Positions 9,115 through 18,205 of a stretch of 64,000 bases of DNA are shown here, piece by piece. The number at the start of each line of letters is the position of its first letter. The stretch's first letter is position 1. The stretch lies in assembly GCF_030813715.1 (NCBI RefSeq), contig NZ_JAUSUZ010000001.1, positions 2,046,001 through 2,110,000 on the forward strand. The letters run 5' to 3'. A model generated the notes under the pieces. The model worked only from the letters and a program-made list of their open reading frames with translations, was not told the DNA's origin and searched no databases. Both the position numbers and the translations under genes were made by a program. The DNA comes from Catenuloplanes indicus (GTDB lineage: Bacteria > Actinomycetota > Actinomycetes > Mycobacteriales > Micromonosporaceae).

Positions 9115-9225
9115 CCGTACGGCCGGCGGCGACGAACGACGCCTCGGCACCCGGACCACCGAGATGATCTGTTCCCTGCGACCCTGCTGACGGCCGGGTT
9201 GTTCCTACCGGCATGATGTGCCGCT

Positions 9226-10428
9226 GTGGAAACGTGTCCGCAGTGCGCCGCCGGCCTCGTCGCGCCCGGTGGCGGACCGCCGTGGTGCCCCGCCTGTGAG
9301 TGGAACCTCGACGCGTACGACGAGCGGCGGGTGCCGCAGCTCGGGTGGCGGGTGCTGGACCGGCGTGCGCACCGGCTCGCCTACCGGCTGACCATGGACC
9401 CGTCCCGGGCCGGCGGGCGCGCGCGGTGGCTGCTGCTGGCCGCGTCCGTGCTGCTCCTGGCCGTGATCGCGGGAATCGCCGGGCTCGGCGCCTGGATCGT
9501 CTACACGACCTGGCTCAGCTTCGCCACGGTGATAGGCGTGCTGTTGCTGCTCCTCGGGTACGTGTTGCGGCCGCGCCTGGGCCGGCTCGACCCGGACGCC
9601 GACCGCCTCGCACCGCAGAACGCGCCGGCGCTGTTCGCGCTGCTGCGCCGCGTCGCCGACGCCACCGGCGTGCCGATGCCGGACGTCGTCCTGGTGGACA
9701 GCCGGCTGAACGCCTCCGCGTCCGCGGTCGGGTTGCGGCGCACGAAGGTGCTGACCATCGGCCTGCCGCTGTGGGCGGTGCTCACGCCGCAGGAACGGGT
9801 CGCGCTGCTCGGGCACGAACTCGGCCACTTCGTCAACGGCGACGTCCGGCGCGGGCCGCTGACCGGCGTCGCCACCCGTACCCTCGGCGAACTGTCGTTG
9901 ATGTTCCGCCCCGCGGCGCCGAGCGGCGGCTCGCTGCTCATGATGGCCGCGGACCTGCTCGCACGGGCGGTGCTGCGCGTCGCCCACTCGGGCACGGTCG
10001 CGGCGTACGTGCTGCTGGTCTGGCTGAGCATGCGGGACAGCCGGCACGCCGAGTACCTCGCGGACGACCTCGCGGTCCGCGCCGCCGGCACCGAGGCCGC
10101 GGTCTCCTTCTTCGACCTGCTGGCCCGGTCCGAGACGCTGGACATGTACGTGCGGCGGGACGCCCGCGCCGGGCTGTCCCCGGCGGCGGCACGGGCCTCC
10201 GTGGCGGCGCTGCGGACCGCGGACCCGGTCGTGCGGCAGCGCTCGATCCGCGAGGAGGTGTCGATGTTCGCCAGCCATCCGCCGTCCGGGCTGCGAGCAC
10301 GCCGGATCGCCCAGCTTCCACCGGCGGCGCCCGCGGTGCTGCTCACGGACGCCGACGACATCGCGATCGACGCCGAACTGGACAAACGGTACGCCTCCGC
10401 CCGGCGCGAGATCGCGATCGGCGGCTGA
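9226..10428 (+). CDS. Membrane M48-family zinc peptidase with zinc-ribbon start (HtpX-like)
   Basis: This 400-residue protein begins with a CxxC...CxxC zinc ribbon (Cys4, 7, 21, 24), followed by two membrane segments (about 67-90 and 95-115). The catalytic HELGH is at 197-201 and the third zinc region is EYLADDLA (about 272). The family degrades or processes membrane proteins. The GTG start is supported because it is the only one that keeps the zinc ribbon. The zinc ribbon fused to an M48 domain is less common than plain HtpX. Neighbours give no substrate hint. A strong hairpin follows the stop directly. Confidence 0.87.
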   Translation: METCPQCAAGLVAPGGGPPWCPACEWNLDAYDERRVPQLGWRVLDRRAHRLAYRLTMDPSRAGGRARWLLLAASVLLLAVIAGIAGLGAWIVYTTWLSFATVIGVLLLLLGYVLRPRLGRLDPDADRLAPQNAPALFALLRRVADATGVPMPDVVLVDSRLNASASAVGLRRTKVLTIGLPLWAVLTPQERVALLGHELGHFVNGDVRRGPLTGVATRTLGELSLMFRPAAPSGGSLLMMAADLLARAVLRVAHSGTVAAYVLLVWLSMRDSRHAEYLADDLAVRAAGTEAAVSFFDLLARSETLDMYVRRDARAGLSPAAARASVAALRTADPVVRQRSIREEVSMFASHPPSGLRARRIAQLPPAAPAVLLTDADDIAIDAELDKRYASARREIAIGG

Positions 10429-10462
10429 ACGGCCAGGACGCCGCGGCGGCGTCCTGGCCGTT
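10428..10462 (+). terminator. Hairpin terminator after the M48 gene
   Basis: Two perfect 15-bp arms (AACGGCCAGGACGCC and its complement) surround a 5-nt loop. The structure starts on the last base of the stop codon. There is no long T run, which is common for actinomycete terminators. Confidence 0.8.
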
Positions 10463-10797
10463 CCACCGGGTGATGACGACGCCGGTCGCGCGGGCCTGCG
10501 CCGGCGGCGGGACAGGCCCGCGGTGTGGGTGGTCTTTCCGCCACGGGCCGGCGCGCAGGATGCGGCACGTCGGCTGTCGTCGTCGTGCAGTTCCTGGTCG
10601 CGACCCGGAACCGAGGTGACCGGGACGACTCGGCCGGCTCGCTCCAACGACCGACCATGACGGCCGGATGTCGCGAGCCCGGTGTTGTCGCCCGAACGGT
10701 GAACGGTGATTCACACTCACTCCTTCGGGCGGACTGTGCGGTGTGGAGGTGCGGGTTACCCTCACTCAGTCCATCCAGTTCGGTCACGGGGAGCGAC
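10463..10797. other. Intergenic region before the AraC gene
   Basis: These 335 bases hold no supported gene. Frames open through the region have out-of-frame composition. A short inverted repeat (GTGAA-6-TTCAC at 10699-10714) lies about 85 bp before the AraC start and may be a regulatory site. Nothing else was recognised. Confidence 0.5.
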
Positions 10798-11766
10798 GTG
10801 CACCTGTCACTGCGCACCGACGACCTCGACCAGGCGCGTGGCGCGGTCGTCGACGGCTACTACGGCTCACGGCTCGACGTGCTCGGCACGTCGGCACCGG
10901 TCGGCGCGGTGTTCGACCTGCTCATCAACAACGCCATGACGATCGGGCTGATGCGCTTCGGCGTGGACGTGCGCACCCGCACGCCCGAGCTCGGCTCGTA
11001 CCACGTGAACCTGCCGCTGAACGGCAGCATGACCTGGGAACAGCCGCACGCCGGGCGGCGGACCGCCACCCCGCAGGAGGCCGCGGTCTACCGGCCGCGG
11101 GGCTACACGCTGGTCGACCGCTGGCCGGCCGGCACCCGGCTGCTCGCGGTCAAGGTCGACCGGGACACGATGGAGCGCACGCTCGGCCGGATGATCGGCC
11201 GCCCGGTCGAGGAGCAGATTCTGCTCGGCCCGGCGATGAACGTGGCCGACGGCCCCGGCCACACCTGGACCGGCCTGGTCCGGCTGCTCGCCACCCAGTC
11301 CCGCGGCCCGGACGGGCTCGCCGGCCATCCGCTGCTCGGCCCGCAGATCGCCGAGGCCGCGGTACGCGCGCTGCTGCTGTCCGTGGACCACCAGTTCGCC
11401 GGCCTGCTGCACGACCCGTTCAGCCGGCCCGCCACCTCGGCGTCGATCCAGCGGGCGCTGGACGCGATCCACGACGCGCCGGAGCTGCCGTGGACGCTCG
11501 GCGAGCTGGCCCGCCGGGCCCGGGTCAGCACCCGCACGCTGCAGCTGGGGTTCCGGCGGCACTGCGGCGCGACGCCGACCGCGTACCTGCGCGACGTCCG
11601 GCTCACCCGTGCCCACCTGGAGCTGCGCGTCTCCGACCCGGCCGCCACCCGGGTCACCGAGGTCGCCAGCCGGTGGGGTTTCGTGCACATGGGACGGTTC
11701 GCCGCCAGCTACCGCGCCCGGTACGGCTGCCAGCCCTCGGACACGCTGCACGGCGCCGGCCCGTAG
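10798..11766 (+). CDS. AraC-family regulator with cupin-like sensor domain
   Basis: This is a 322-residue regulator. The N-terminal part (about 1-200) resembles the AraC-binding-like domain found in XylS/FeaR-type regulators. The C-terminal 100 residues carry two helix-turn-helix motifs, LGELARRARVSTRTLQLGFRRH and TEVASRWGFVHMGRFAASYR, with the family ending YGCQPSDTL. The GTG at 10798 has GGGGAG upstream. A longer frame upstream lacks a ribosome site and has poor coding character. It converges on the PucR gene with 6 bp between stops. The target is unknown. Confidence 0.88.
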   Translation: MHLSLRTDDLDQARGAVVDGYYGSRLDVLGTSAPVGAVFDLLINNAMTIGLMRFGVDVRTRTPELGSYHVNLPLNGSMTWEQPHAGRRTATPQEAAVYRPRGYTLVDRWPAGTRLLAVKVDRDTMERTLGRMIGRPVEEQILLGPAMNVADGPGHTWTGLVRLLATQSRGPDGLAGHPLLGPQIAEAAVRALLLSVDHQFAGLLHDPFSRPATSASIQRALDAIHDAPELPWTLGELARRARVSTRTLQLGFRRHCGATPTAYLRDVRLTRAHLELRVSDPAATRVTEVASRWGFVHMGRFAASYRARYGCQPSDTLHGAGP

Positions 11767-11772
11767 ACGGGC

Positions 11773-12915
11773 TCAGCCGGCGGCCAGTACCAGCTGCAGC
11801 TCGAAGCGGATCACCGGGTCGTCCAGGTCGTCGCCGAACGCGTCGCGCAGCCGGCCGAGACGGTAGCTGACCGTCTGCGGGTGCACGAACAGCTCCGCGG
11901 CCACGGCCGTGCGCGAGCCCCAGTGCCGCAGCCAGCTCTCCAGCGTGCGCAGCAGCTGGGCGCGACGGGCCTGGGTGAGCCCGTCCAGCGGTGCCAGCCG
12001 GCGGGCGCGCAGCGTGGACAGCGCGCCCGGCACGCCGCGCAGCACCAGCGCGGTCAGGTGGTCGTCGGCGAACACCGGGGCCGGGCCGGTGCCGGCCAGC
12101 GCGGCGGCCCGCTCGGTCAGCGCGACCGCCTCCGGCAGCACGGCCCAGGCGGCGGCCGGGCCGACCACGGCGTCCCGGCCGGTCAGCGCCTCGGTCAGGA
12201 CCGCCCGCTCGGCGCGCGGGCCGGTCCGGATCAACAGCACCGCGTCGGCCGCGCGCTCGGCGACCAGGCCGTCCCCGCCGAACCGGAAGCGCACGTCCCG
12301 CGCGTGCTCCAGTGGGAACAGCACCGGCACCAGCGTGTCCAGCGCCGGCCAGCCGATCGCGGCGGCCGCGTCCCGTACCGTGGTGGTCTGCCCGCCGCCA
12401 CGCAGCAGCAGGTCGGCGACCTGGCGTCGGCGGCGCTCCCCCTCACCGGCCTGTTCGCGCAGCTGGCGGGTCAGGCCGTCGGTGCAGGCCGCGGCCAGCT
12501 CGTCGACGTAGGCGCTGACCGCGTCGGTGAGGTCGATCAGCTCGTCGACGGTGACCGGCCGGAGTCCGGCGAGCGCTTCCGAGGCCAGGCGCAGCATCAG
12601 CCGGGACGCGGTGCGCAGCGCGCCGAGCAACAGCTCCGGGCCGCGGTTCTCGCGCGCCTCGGCCGCGCCGAGCGCCACGAACACCTCGCGGATCCGCGGC
12701 GGGAGTGCGGGCTCGTCCGTGCCGGCCAGGTCCGCGAACCGTTCCAGCGCGACCTGCACCGGGGCCCGCACGTCCCGGTCCAGGTACGTGCCGTCCGCGA
12801 ACGCCGGTGTGGTGGCCGCGACCGCGTCCGTGATCGTGCGCGCGGCCGAGGGCAGCCGGGGGCGCATCGCGGCGGCCAGATCGGCGGGCAGGCGATGCCA
12901 GGGAGTGGCGTCCAC
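11773..12915 (-). CDS. PucR/CdaR-family helix-turn-helix regulator
   Basis: This 380-residue protein ends with the PucR-type C-terminal HTH (LRTLESWLRHWGSRTAVAAE, then LFVHPQTVSYRLGRL). This family controls catabolic genes such as purine, sugar-acid and amino-acid degradation. The middle part contains a degenerate GGDEF-like region typical of CdaR relatives. The gene is divergent from the aldolase-aminotransferase/kinase operon with 128 bp between starts. A near-perfect 19-bp dyad lies immediately before its own start, so it very likely controls that operon and itself. Confidence 0.87.
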   Translation of the reverse strand: MDATPWHRLPADLAAAMRPRLPSAARTITDAVAATTPAFADGTYLDRDVRAPVQVALERFADLAGTDEPALPPRIREVFVALGAAEARENRGPELLLGALRTASRLMLRLASEALAGLRPVTVDELIDLTDAVSAYVDELAAACTDGLTRQLREQAGEGERRRRQVADLLLRGGGQTTTVRDAAAAIGWPALDTLVPVLFPLEHARDVRFRFGGDGLVAERAADAVLLIRTGPRAERAVLTEALTGRDAVVGPAAAWAVLPEAVALTERAAALAGTGPAPVFADDHLTALVLRGVPGALSTLRARRLAPLDGLTQARRAQLLRTLESWLRHWGSRTAVAAELFVHPQTVSYRLGRLRDAFGDDLDDPVIRFELQLVLAAG

Positions 12916-12923
12916 CCCGGCAT

Positions 12924-12942
12924 TTTGTCACCCGGTGATAAA
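12924..12942. promoter_or_regulatory. Candidate PucR-family operator dyad
   Basis: TTTGTCACC-C-GGTGATAAA: the 9-bp arms match at 8 of 9 positions around a single central base. It lies 9 bp upstream of the PucR-family start, in the divergent region shared with the catabolic operon. It is the only strong dyad in the region. Confidence 0.55.
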
Positions 12943-13043
12943 GCACGGCGGATATGTTGCTGTCATCGGGACGGTGCACTGCCCTGCGTACCGGCGCGAC
13001 CATGGGGTTGGACACGCCCGCCGACAGGCAAGGACCCGCGACT

Positions 13044-15251
13044 GTGAAACACCGGATGTCACGCCAGCACGTGGTCGACATGTGCCGGACCATGCTCGAC
13101 CGGGGCTACCTGAAGGCCACCGAGGGCAACGTCTCGGTGCGCGTGCCGGGCCACGACCTCTACGCGGTCACGCCCAGCAACTACGACTACGACCGGATGC
13201 GCGTCGAGGACGTCTGCATCGTCGACTTCGCCGGCAAGCACGTGCCGGACCCGGGCGGCGCCGGCGGCCTGGTCCCGTCGATCGAGTGCGGCATGCACGC
13301 CAACGTCTACCGCGAGCGGCCGGACGTCAACGCGATCGTGCACACCCATCAGCCGTACGCGTCCGCGCTGGCGTTCCTGCGCAAGGAGATCCCGGCGCTG
13401 ACCGACGAGCAGGTGCGCTTCCTCGGCAGGAAGGTCGCGATCATCGACTACGCGCCGTCCGGCACCGGCTTCCTCGCCAAGAACGTGCAGAAGAAGGTGG
13501 CCGGCGGCGACAACGCGTTCATCATCGCCAACCACGGCGTGGTCGCGCTCGGCACCGACCCGAGCCGTGCGGTGTTCAACATGGCGCTGCTGGAGAAGGT
13601 GTCGATCGCGTACCTCATGGCACTGGCCAGCGAGGCCGGCAAGGTCTACACGATCCCGGCGCCGATCCGGGAGATCGCGTTCGGCAAGCTGCGCAAGGAC
13701 GAGAAACGGATCGCCGCGCAGATCACCGAGGCCGTCGAGCCGGTGCGGATCGCCGACGACGAGGAACCGCCCAGCGTCGCGCAGACACCGGCGAAGCACG
13801 ACAGAGCCGGCTACATGATCAGTGAGTATCTCGACGTCGACGACACCATGCGCCGGCTGAAGGCACTGGTGGCGCAGCCGGTCCGCGGGCTGCGCCACGA
13901 CGCCATGCTGGACGTGCTCAACTACTTCGAGACCAAGTGCACGGCCAGCAAGGAGATCACCGAACGGGCCAAGCGGCGCATCCCCGGCGGCGTGCAGCAC
14001 AACCTGGCGTTCAACTACCCGTTCCCGCTGGCGATCGAGGCCGCGCACGGCGCACACCTGACCGACCGGGACGGCAACGTCTACATCGACTTCCTGCAGG
14101 CCGGTGGCCCGACCATCCTGGGCAGCAACTACGCGCCGGTCAACGAGCGCGTGGCCGAGGTGATCAAGGAGTCCGGGCCGGTCACCGGCCTGTTCCACGA
14201 GTACGAGCTGAAGCTCGCCGAGATCATCCACCGGTACATGCCGCACATCGAGATGTACCGCTCGCTCGGCTCCGGCACCGAGGCCGTGATGGCCGCGGTG
14301 CGCGCCGCACGCGCGCACACCGGCAAGAAGATGGTGATCAAGGTCGGTGGCGCCTACCACGGCTGGTCCGACACCATGGTCCTCGGCCTGCGCGTGCCCG
14401 GCACGTACCGGATGAACGCCAAGGGCATCCCGTTCGGCGCCACCGGCCGTACCCGCGAGGCCTTCCCGCATGATCTCGGCGTGCTCCGGCGCAAGCTGAT
14501 CGAGAACCGGGTACGCGGCGGCACCGCCGCGGTCGTGGTCGAGCCGTTCGGGCCGGAGTCCGGCACCCGCCCGGTGCCCAAGGACTACAACGCCGCGGTA
14601 CGCAAGCTCTGCGACGAGTTCGGTGCCCTGCTGATCTTCGACGAGGTGGTGACCGGCTTCCGGACCGGCCTCGGCGGCGCCGCCGGCTACTTCGGCGTCA
14701 CCCCCGACCTGACCGTGTTCGGCAAGGCGGTCTCCGGCGGCTACCCGATGGCCGGTGGTGTCGGCGGCCGGGCCGACGTGATGGCCGTGTTCGGCTCCGG
14801 TCTGGACGGCAAGAGCGGCGCGCACATCCAGGTCGGCGGCACGCTCTCGGCGAACCCGCTGTCCTGCGCGGCCGGCTACTTCGCGATCGAGGAGATGGCC
14901 CGCACCGACGCTCCGGTGATCGCCGGGCGAGCCGGTGACCGGCTCACCCACGGGCTGCGCAAGCTCATCGACACGTACGGCCTGCCGTACGTCGCCTACA
15001 ACCAGGGCTCGATCGTGCACCTGGAGTGCAGCGGCGTGATGCTGCTCGACATGCGCAACCCGGTCAAGCTGCTCAAGGAGAACAAGGCCCGCAAGCGCCT
15101 GATGGAGCAGATGGGCGCCGCCTACGCCGCACACGGCATCATCACGCTCGCCGGCTCCCGGATGTACACGTCGCTGGCCGACACCGACGACGTCATCGAC
15201 GACGCGCTCGCCCGCTTCGACCAGGTCTTCGCGCAGGTCGAGGGGGTGTAG
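13044..15251 (+). CDS. Fused class II aldolase / class III aminotransferase
   Basis: This 735-residue protein joins two enzymes. Residues about 5-230 are a class II (zinc) aldolase of the fuculose-phosphate/ribulose-phosphate type, with catalytic Glu81 in LVPSIECGMH, zinc ligands His100 and His102 (IVHTH) and His164 (ANHGVVALG). A linker (230-285) leads to a full class III PLP enzyme like glutamate-1-semialdehyde aminomutase: SGTEA (410-414), Asp533 in DEVVTGF and PLP-lysine Lys561 in VFGKAVSGGYP. Both active sites look intact. The GTG at 13044 has AAGGAC upstream; an ATG at 13056 is a second option. The kinase gene follows with no gap, so phosphorylation, aldol cleavage and amino transfer may act in sequence. 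The pathway is not one I can name. Confidence 0.88.
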   Translation: MKHRMSRQHVVDMCRTMLDRGYLKATEGNVSVRVPGHDLYAVTPSNYDYDRMRVEDVCIVDFAGKHVPDPGGAGGLVPSIECGMHANVYRERPDVNAIVHTHQPYASALAFLRKEIPALTDEQVRFLGRKVAIIDYAPSGTGFLAKNVQKKVAGGDNAFIIANHGVVALGTDPSRAVFNMALLEKVSIAYLMALASEAGKVYTIPAPIREIAFGKLRKDEKRIAAQITEAVEPVRIADDEEPPSVAQTPAKHDRAGYMISEYLDVDDTMRRLKALVAQPVRGLRHDAMLDVLNYFETKCTASKEITERAKRRIPGGVQHNLAFNYPFPLAIEAAHGAHLTDRDGNVYIDFLQAGGPTILGSNYAPVNERVAEVIKESGPVTGLFHEYELKLAEIIHRYMPHIEMYRSLGSGTEAVMAAVRAARAHTGKKMVIKVGGAYHGWSDTMVLGLRVPGTYRMNAKGIPFGATGRTREAFPHDLGVLRRKLIENRVRGGTAAVVVEPFGPESGTRPVPKDYNAAVRKLCDEFGALLIFDEVVTGFRTGLGGAAGYFGVTPDLTVFGKAVSGGYPMAGGVGGRADVMAVFGSGLDGKSGAHIQVGGTLSANPLSCAAGYFAIEEMARTDAPVIAGRAGDRLTHGLRKLIDTYGLPYVAYNQGSIVHLECSGVMLLDMRNPVKLLKENKARKRLMEQMGAAYAAHGIITLAGSRMYTSLADTDDVIDDALARFDQVFAQVEGV

Positions 15252-16838
15252 ATGGCCGTACCGCCGCAGGTCCTCGCCATCGATCTCGGCACCTCCGGGA
15301 TGAAGGCCGCGCTGGTCGCGGCGGACGGCACGATCACCGGCTGGGCCGACCGGCCGGTGCCGCTGCACGTGCTGCCCGGCGGCGGCGCCGAACAGGACCC
15401 GCACGCCTGGTGGGATGCGCTCGGCGAGGTCGTCGCGGACCTCGGCCGGGCGTTCCCGGAGCACCTGCGCGCGGTCACCACCATCTGCTCGTCGACCCAG
15501 GGCGAGGGCACTATCGCGGTCGACGCGTCCGGCGAGCCGCTGACCCGGTGCATCAGCTGGCTGGACATGCGCGGCGCCGAGCACCTGCGCCGGCAGTTCG
15601 GCGGCTTCCCCTCGTACGACGGGATGTCGGTGTTGAAGATCGCCCGCTGGCTGCGGCTGACCGGCGGCATGCCGTCCCCGACCGGCAAGGACCCGGCCGC
15701 GCACATGCTGCTCGTCCGGGACACCATGCCGGAGATCTACGCGAGGACGGCCGCGTTCCTGAACGTGCTCGACTGGATCAACCTCAAGCTGACCGGCCGG
15801 ATCGTGGCGACCGTCGACTCGATCCTCACCTCCTGGGTCACCGACAACCGCGACCCGGCCGCGATCCGCTACTCCCCCGCGCTCGTCTCCGCCAGCGGCA
15901 TCGACCGGGACAAGTTCCCGCCGATCGTCGCCTGCACCGAGGTGGTCGGCGACCTCTCCCCCCAGGCCGCAGACCACCTCGGGCTCCCCACGTCCGTACG
16001 GGTCGTCGCGGGTGCGATCGACAACACCGCGGCCGCGATCGGCGCCGGCACGGTCCGCGACGGCGACGCCCACCTCTACCTCGGCACGTCGTCCTGGATC
16101 GCCGCGCACGTACCGGCGAAGAAGACCGACGCGCTCACCGGCATCGCCGCGGTCCCGTGCGCGGTCCCCGGCCGCTACCTGATGACCGCGCTGCAGGCCA
16201 CCGCCGGGGCGAACCTCACCTGGCTGCGCGACAAGATCGTCGAGTACGACGACCCGCTGGTCGCCGCGGGTCACGTCAGCCGCGACGAGAACCGGATCTT
16301 CGACGCGTTCGACACGATCATCCCCACCGTGCCGCCCGGCGCCGACGGCGTGCTCTACATGCCCTGGCTGTACGGCGAACGCGTCCCGGTGGACAACCCG
16401 CACCTGCGCGCCGGCTTCCTCAACATCTCGCTGCACACCTGCCGCTCCGACCTGCTCCGCGCGGTCTTCGAGGGCGTCGCGCTGAACACCCGCTGGATGG
16501 CCGGGCCGGTCGGCAGGTTCCTCGGCGCACCGCTGTCCACCATCGTCATCACCGGCGGCGCGGCCCGCTCCCGTTCCTGGTGCCAGATCTTCGCCGACGT
16601 CCTCGACATCGAGGTCCGCCGGGACGCCGCACCGGTCGCGGTGAACGCGCGCGGGGCCGGCTGGATCGGCGCGGTCGGCACCGGGCAGCTGTCGTTCGCC
16701 GACATCCCGGGGCTGGCCCGCAACGACGAGGTGTTCACCCCGGGGCCGCAGCGGGCGGCCTACGACCAGATCTTCGACACGTACGCGTACGCGTACCGGC
16801 GGCTCGCACCGCTCTACAAGAGACTCAACGGCCGGTAA
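15252..16838 (+). CDS. FGGY-family carbohydrate kinase (xylulokinase-like)
   Basis: This 528-residue kinase has the N-terminal phosphate-binding AIDLGTSGMKAAL (about 9-21) and the second ATPase domain with YLGTSSWIAAH and VITGGAARSRSWCQIFADVL. It is close in layout to xylulokinase-type members that phosphorylate sugars or polyols. The ATG follows the previous stop directly (TAG-ATG), so the two are one operon. The product probably feeds the fused aldolase upstream. The actual substrate is not decidable from sequence. Confidence 0.9.
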   Translation: MAVPPQVLAIDLGTSGMKAALVAADGTITGWADRPVPLHVLPGGGAEQDPHAWWDALGEVVADLGRAFPEHLRAVTTICSSTQGEGTIAVDASGEPLTRCISWLDMRGAEHLRRQFGGFPSYDGMSVLKIARWLRLTGGMPSPTGKDPAAHMLLVRDTMPEIYARTAAFLNVLDWINLKLTGRIVATVDSILTSWVTDNRDPAAIRYSPALVSASGIDRDKFPPIVACTEVVGDLSPQAADHLGLPTSVRVVAGAIDNTAAAIGAGTVRDGDAHLYLGTSSWIAAHVPAKKTDALTGIAAVPCAVPGRYLMTALQATAGANLTWLRDKIVEYDDPLVAAGHVSRDENRIFDAFDTIIPTVPPGADGVLYMPWLYGERVPVDNPHLRAGFLNISLHTCRSDLLRAVFEGVALNTRWMAGPVGRFLGAPLSTIVITGGAARSRSWCQIFADVLDIEVRRDAAPVAVNARGAGWIGAVGTGQLSFADIPGLARNDEVFTPGPQRAAYDQIFDTYAYAYRRLAPLYKRLNGR

Positions 16839-16921
16839 CCGTCCGGGTGATACCCCCCAATTCATGCCAGCGTCGGCGGTGACGCGCGGCGCGCGGGTGG
16901 CGGCCGGTGAGAATTCCGGGC

Positions 16922-17620
16922 ATGACCATTCGGCGATACGCAGACATATCCGGCACGTCCTCGACCAAGGGCTCGTTGCGTCGGCGGGCCGTCACCGGCG
17001 TGCTGGGGGCGCTGCTGGTGGCGCTCCCGCTGTCCGCGTGCGCGAACGGCGGCGGCGTGGCCGGCGCGGGGCCGGGCACGCCGGTGCCGTCGACGGGGGC
17101 GTCCGCCTCGGGTGAGCGGATCGACGAGGCGACGCTGAAGGAATCGACGCTGACGCTGCCGGCCTGGACGAACACCGCGGCCGACTTCTGCCCGGCCGGG
17201 GAGTACACGTTCACCGACGGCCAGGCGCCGACCAAGGACACGATGACCGTGGACATCGAGGACGTCGCGTACGTCGACATCGACGCGGACGGCTCCGAGG
17301 AGACCGTGGCGATGCTCGTCTGCTACATCGGCCAGGCCGGTGAGTACCAGGTGATCGCGTTCGACCGGGACGGCACCGGCCCGATCGAGACGGTCGGCAC
17401 CGTGGTCATGGCGAAGCTGATGGACGAGCCGGACGGCAGCATCGTCAACATGGACGGCATCCGCGCGGACGGCAACGCGGTCGCGGTCCGGGTCGGCGAC
17501 CGGTACGTCTGCTGCGGCGGCGACCCCGACCTGATCAACTGGCAGTGGCGTTCGTACGGCTTCAGCAACGGCGCGTTCACCCAGGTCTCCGGCGACCGCG
17601 AGTTCCCGCCGAGCCGCTGA
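16922..17620 (+). CDS. Predicted lipoprotein, unknown function
   Basis: The product (232 residues from the ATG at 16922; a GTG at 16907 is possible) has a long basic start, a hydrophobic segment and a lipobox LSAC, then a Gly/Pro/Ser linker. The exported part is acidic and contains a VDIDADGSEETVAML stretch like a calcium-binding FG-GAP/VCBS fragment, and a vicinal Cys pair (VCCGGDPD). No family is recognised. It stands alone, ends before a bidirectional terminator, and is probably anchored at the cell surface. Confidence 0.7.
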   Translation: MTIRRYADISGTSSTKGSLRRRAVTGVLGALLVALPLSACANGGGVAGAGPGTPVPSTGASASGERIDEATLKESTLTLPAWTNTAADFCPAGEYTFTDGQAPTKDTMTVDIEDVAYVDIDADGSEETVAMLVCYIGQAGEYQVIAFDRDGTGPIETVGTVVMAKLMDEPDGSIVNMDGIRADGNAVAVRVGDRYVCCGGDPDLINWQWRSYGFSNGAFTQVSGDREFPPSR

Positions 17621-17635
17621 CCGCGGCTGCGCGTC

Positions 17636-17663
17636 GCCGCCCGGGCGGGTGCGCCCGGGCGGC
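17636..17663. terminator. Bidirectional hairpin terminator
   Basis: Perfect 12-bp arms (GCCGCCCGGGCG and complement) with a GGTG loop sit between the convergent lipoprotein and SnoaL-like genes. Confidence 0.75.
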
Positions 17664-17667
17664 CCGG

Positions 17668-18126
17668 CTACGCCGCGGTGGCGGCCGCGATCGCCGACCG
17701 GAAGTCGGGGGTCGCCCCGATCTGCGCGAGCAGCACGTTCGCCGCGTTGTAGCAGTCGAATCGTTCGATTTTCCCGTCGCGGAGATACCACAGGTCCGCA
17801 GTCGGTACGTCGATACGGTTTCCGGTCGGCGGGATCTCACCGGCCGGGGTCGGGAACGCGCCGAGATGCGTTCCCTGAATGCGTAGTTCGACGGCCACGA
17901 CGTCGCCGAGCGCATGCACCTCGAGAAGCTCACGGTGCACGTCGGGGAAGACGCCGGCGAACCCGGTCAGCGCCTGCGGGATCTGGTCGCCGCGGAAGGT
18001 CAGCGCATTCGGCATGTCGTTGAACGTCCCGTCCTCGGTGAACAGGTCGCGGAACCCGTTGCCGTCGAGAACGGCACCTTCCGCCAGCCGGTAAGCCTCG
18101 CGCACGACCTCTTCGTTGGTTCTCAT
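17668..18126 (-). CDS. SnoaL-like / NTF2-fold protein
   Basis: This 152-residue protein has the SnoaL-like (NTF2 superfamily) pattern: an N-terminal helix with EEVVREAYRLAEG, DLFTEDGTF, a central FPDVHRELLEVHALGDVVAVEL strand pair, and a C-terminal IERFDCYNAANVLLAQIG. Members are small ester/ketone cyclases or isomerases. The ATG at 18126 has GAGGGA upstream. It is divergent from a TetR gene with an operator between them, so it is probably its target. No polyketide genes are nearby, so a cyclase role in antibiotics is unlikely. Confidence 0.82.
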   Translation of the reverse strand: MRTNEEVVREAYRLAEGAVLDGNGFRDLFTEDGTFNDMPNALTFRGDQIPQALTGFAGVFPDVHRELLEVHALGDVVAVELRIQGTHLGAFPTPAGEIPPTGNRIDVPTADLWYLRDGKIERFDCYNAANVLLAQIGATPDFRSAIAAATAA

Positions 18127-18157
18127 GTCCGCTCCCTCGTCGATGCCCACCCGAACG

Positions 18158-18187
18158 ACGCTAGCAAGTTTTTGACCGAATGGTCAA
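18158..18187 (-). promoter_or_regulatory. Promoter of the SnoaL-like gene with embedded TetR operator
   Basis: On the minus strand TTGACC (18187-18182) is followed after 18 nt by TAGCGT (18163-18158), a fair actinomycete promoter. The palindrome TTGACC-GAAT-GGTCAA (18172-18187) covers the -35 box and lies 18 bp before the divergent TetR start, the standard position for TetR repression of both genes. Confidence 0.65.
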
Positions 18188-18205
18188 TAACGTAAGGTTG
18201 CTCAC

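Noticed and set aside
13059-16865. Very long open frame on the minus strand (over 1200 codons)
   Set aside because: It is antisense to the aldolase-aminotransferase and kinase genes, whose active-site motifs are intact. The protein is Arg/Gly/Val-rich, as expected from the shadow of GC-rich genes.
17668-18126. Polyketide cyclase role for the SnoaL-like gene
   Set aside because: There is no polyketide context, and most SnoaL-like proteins have other or unknown roles.
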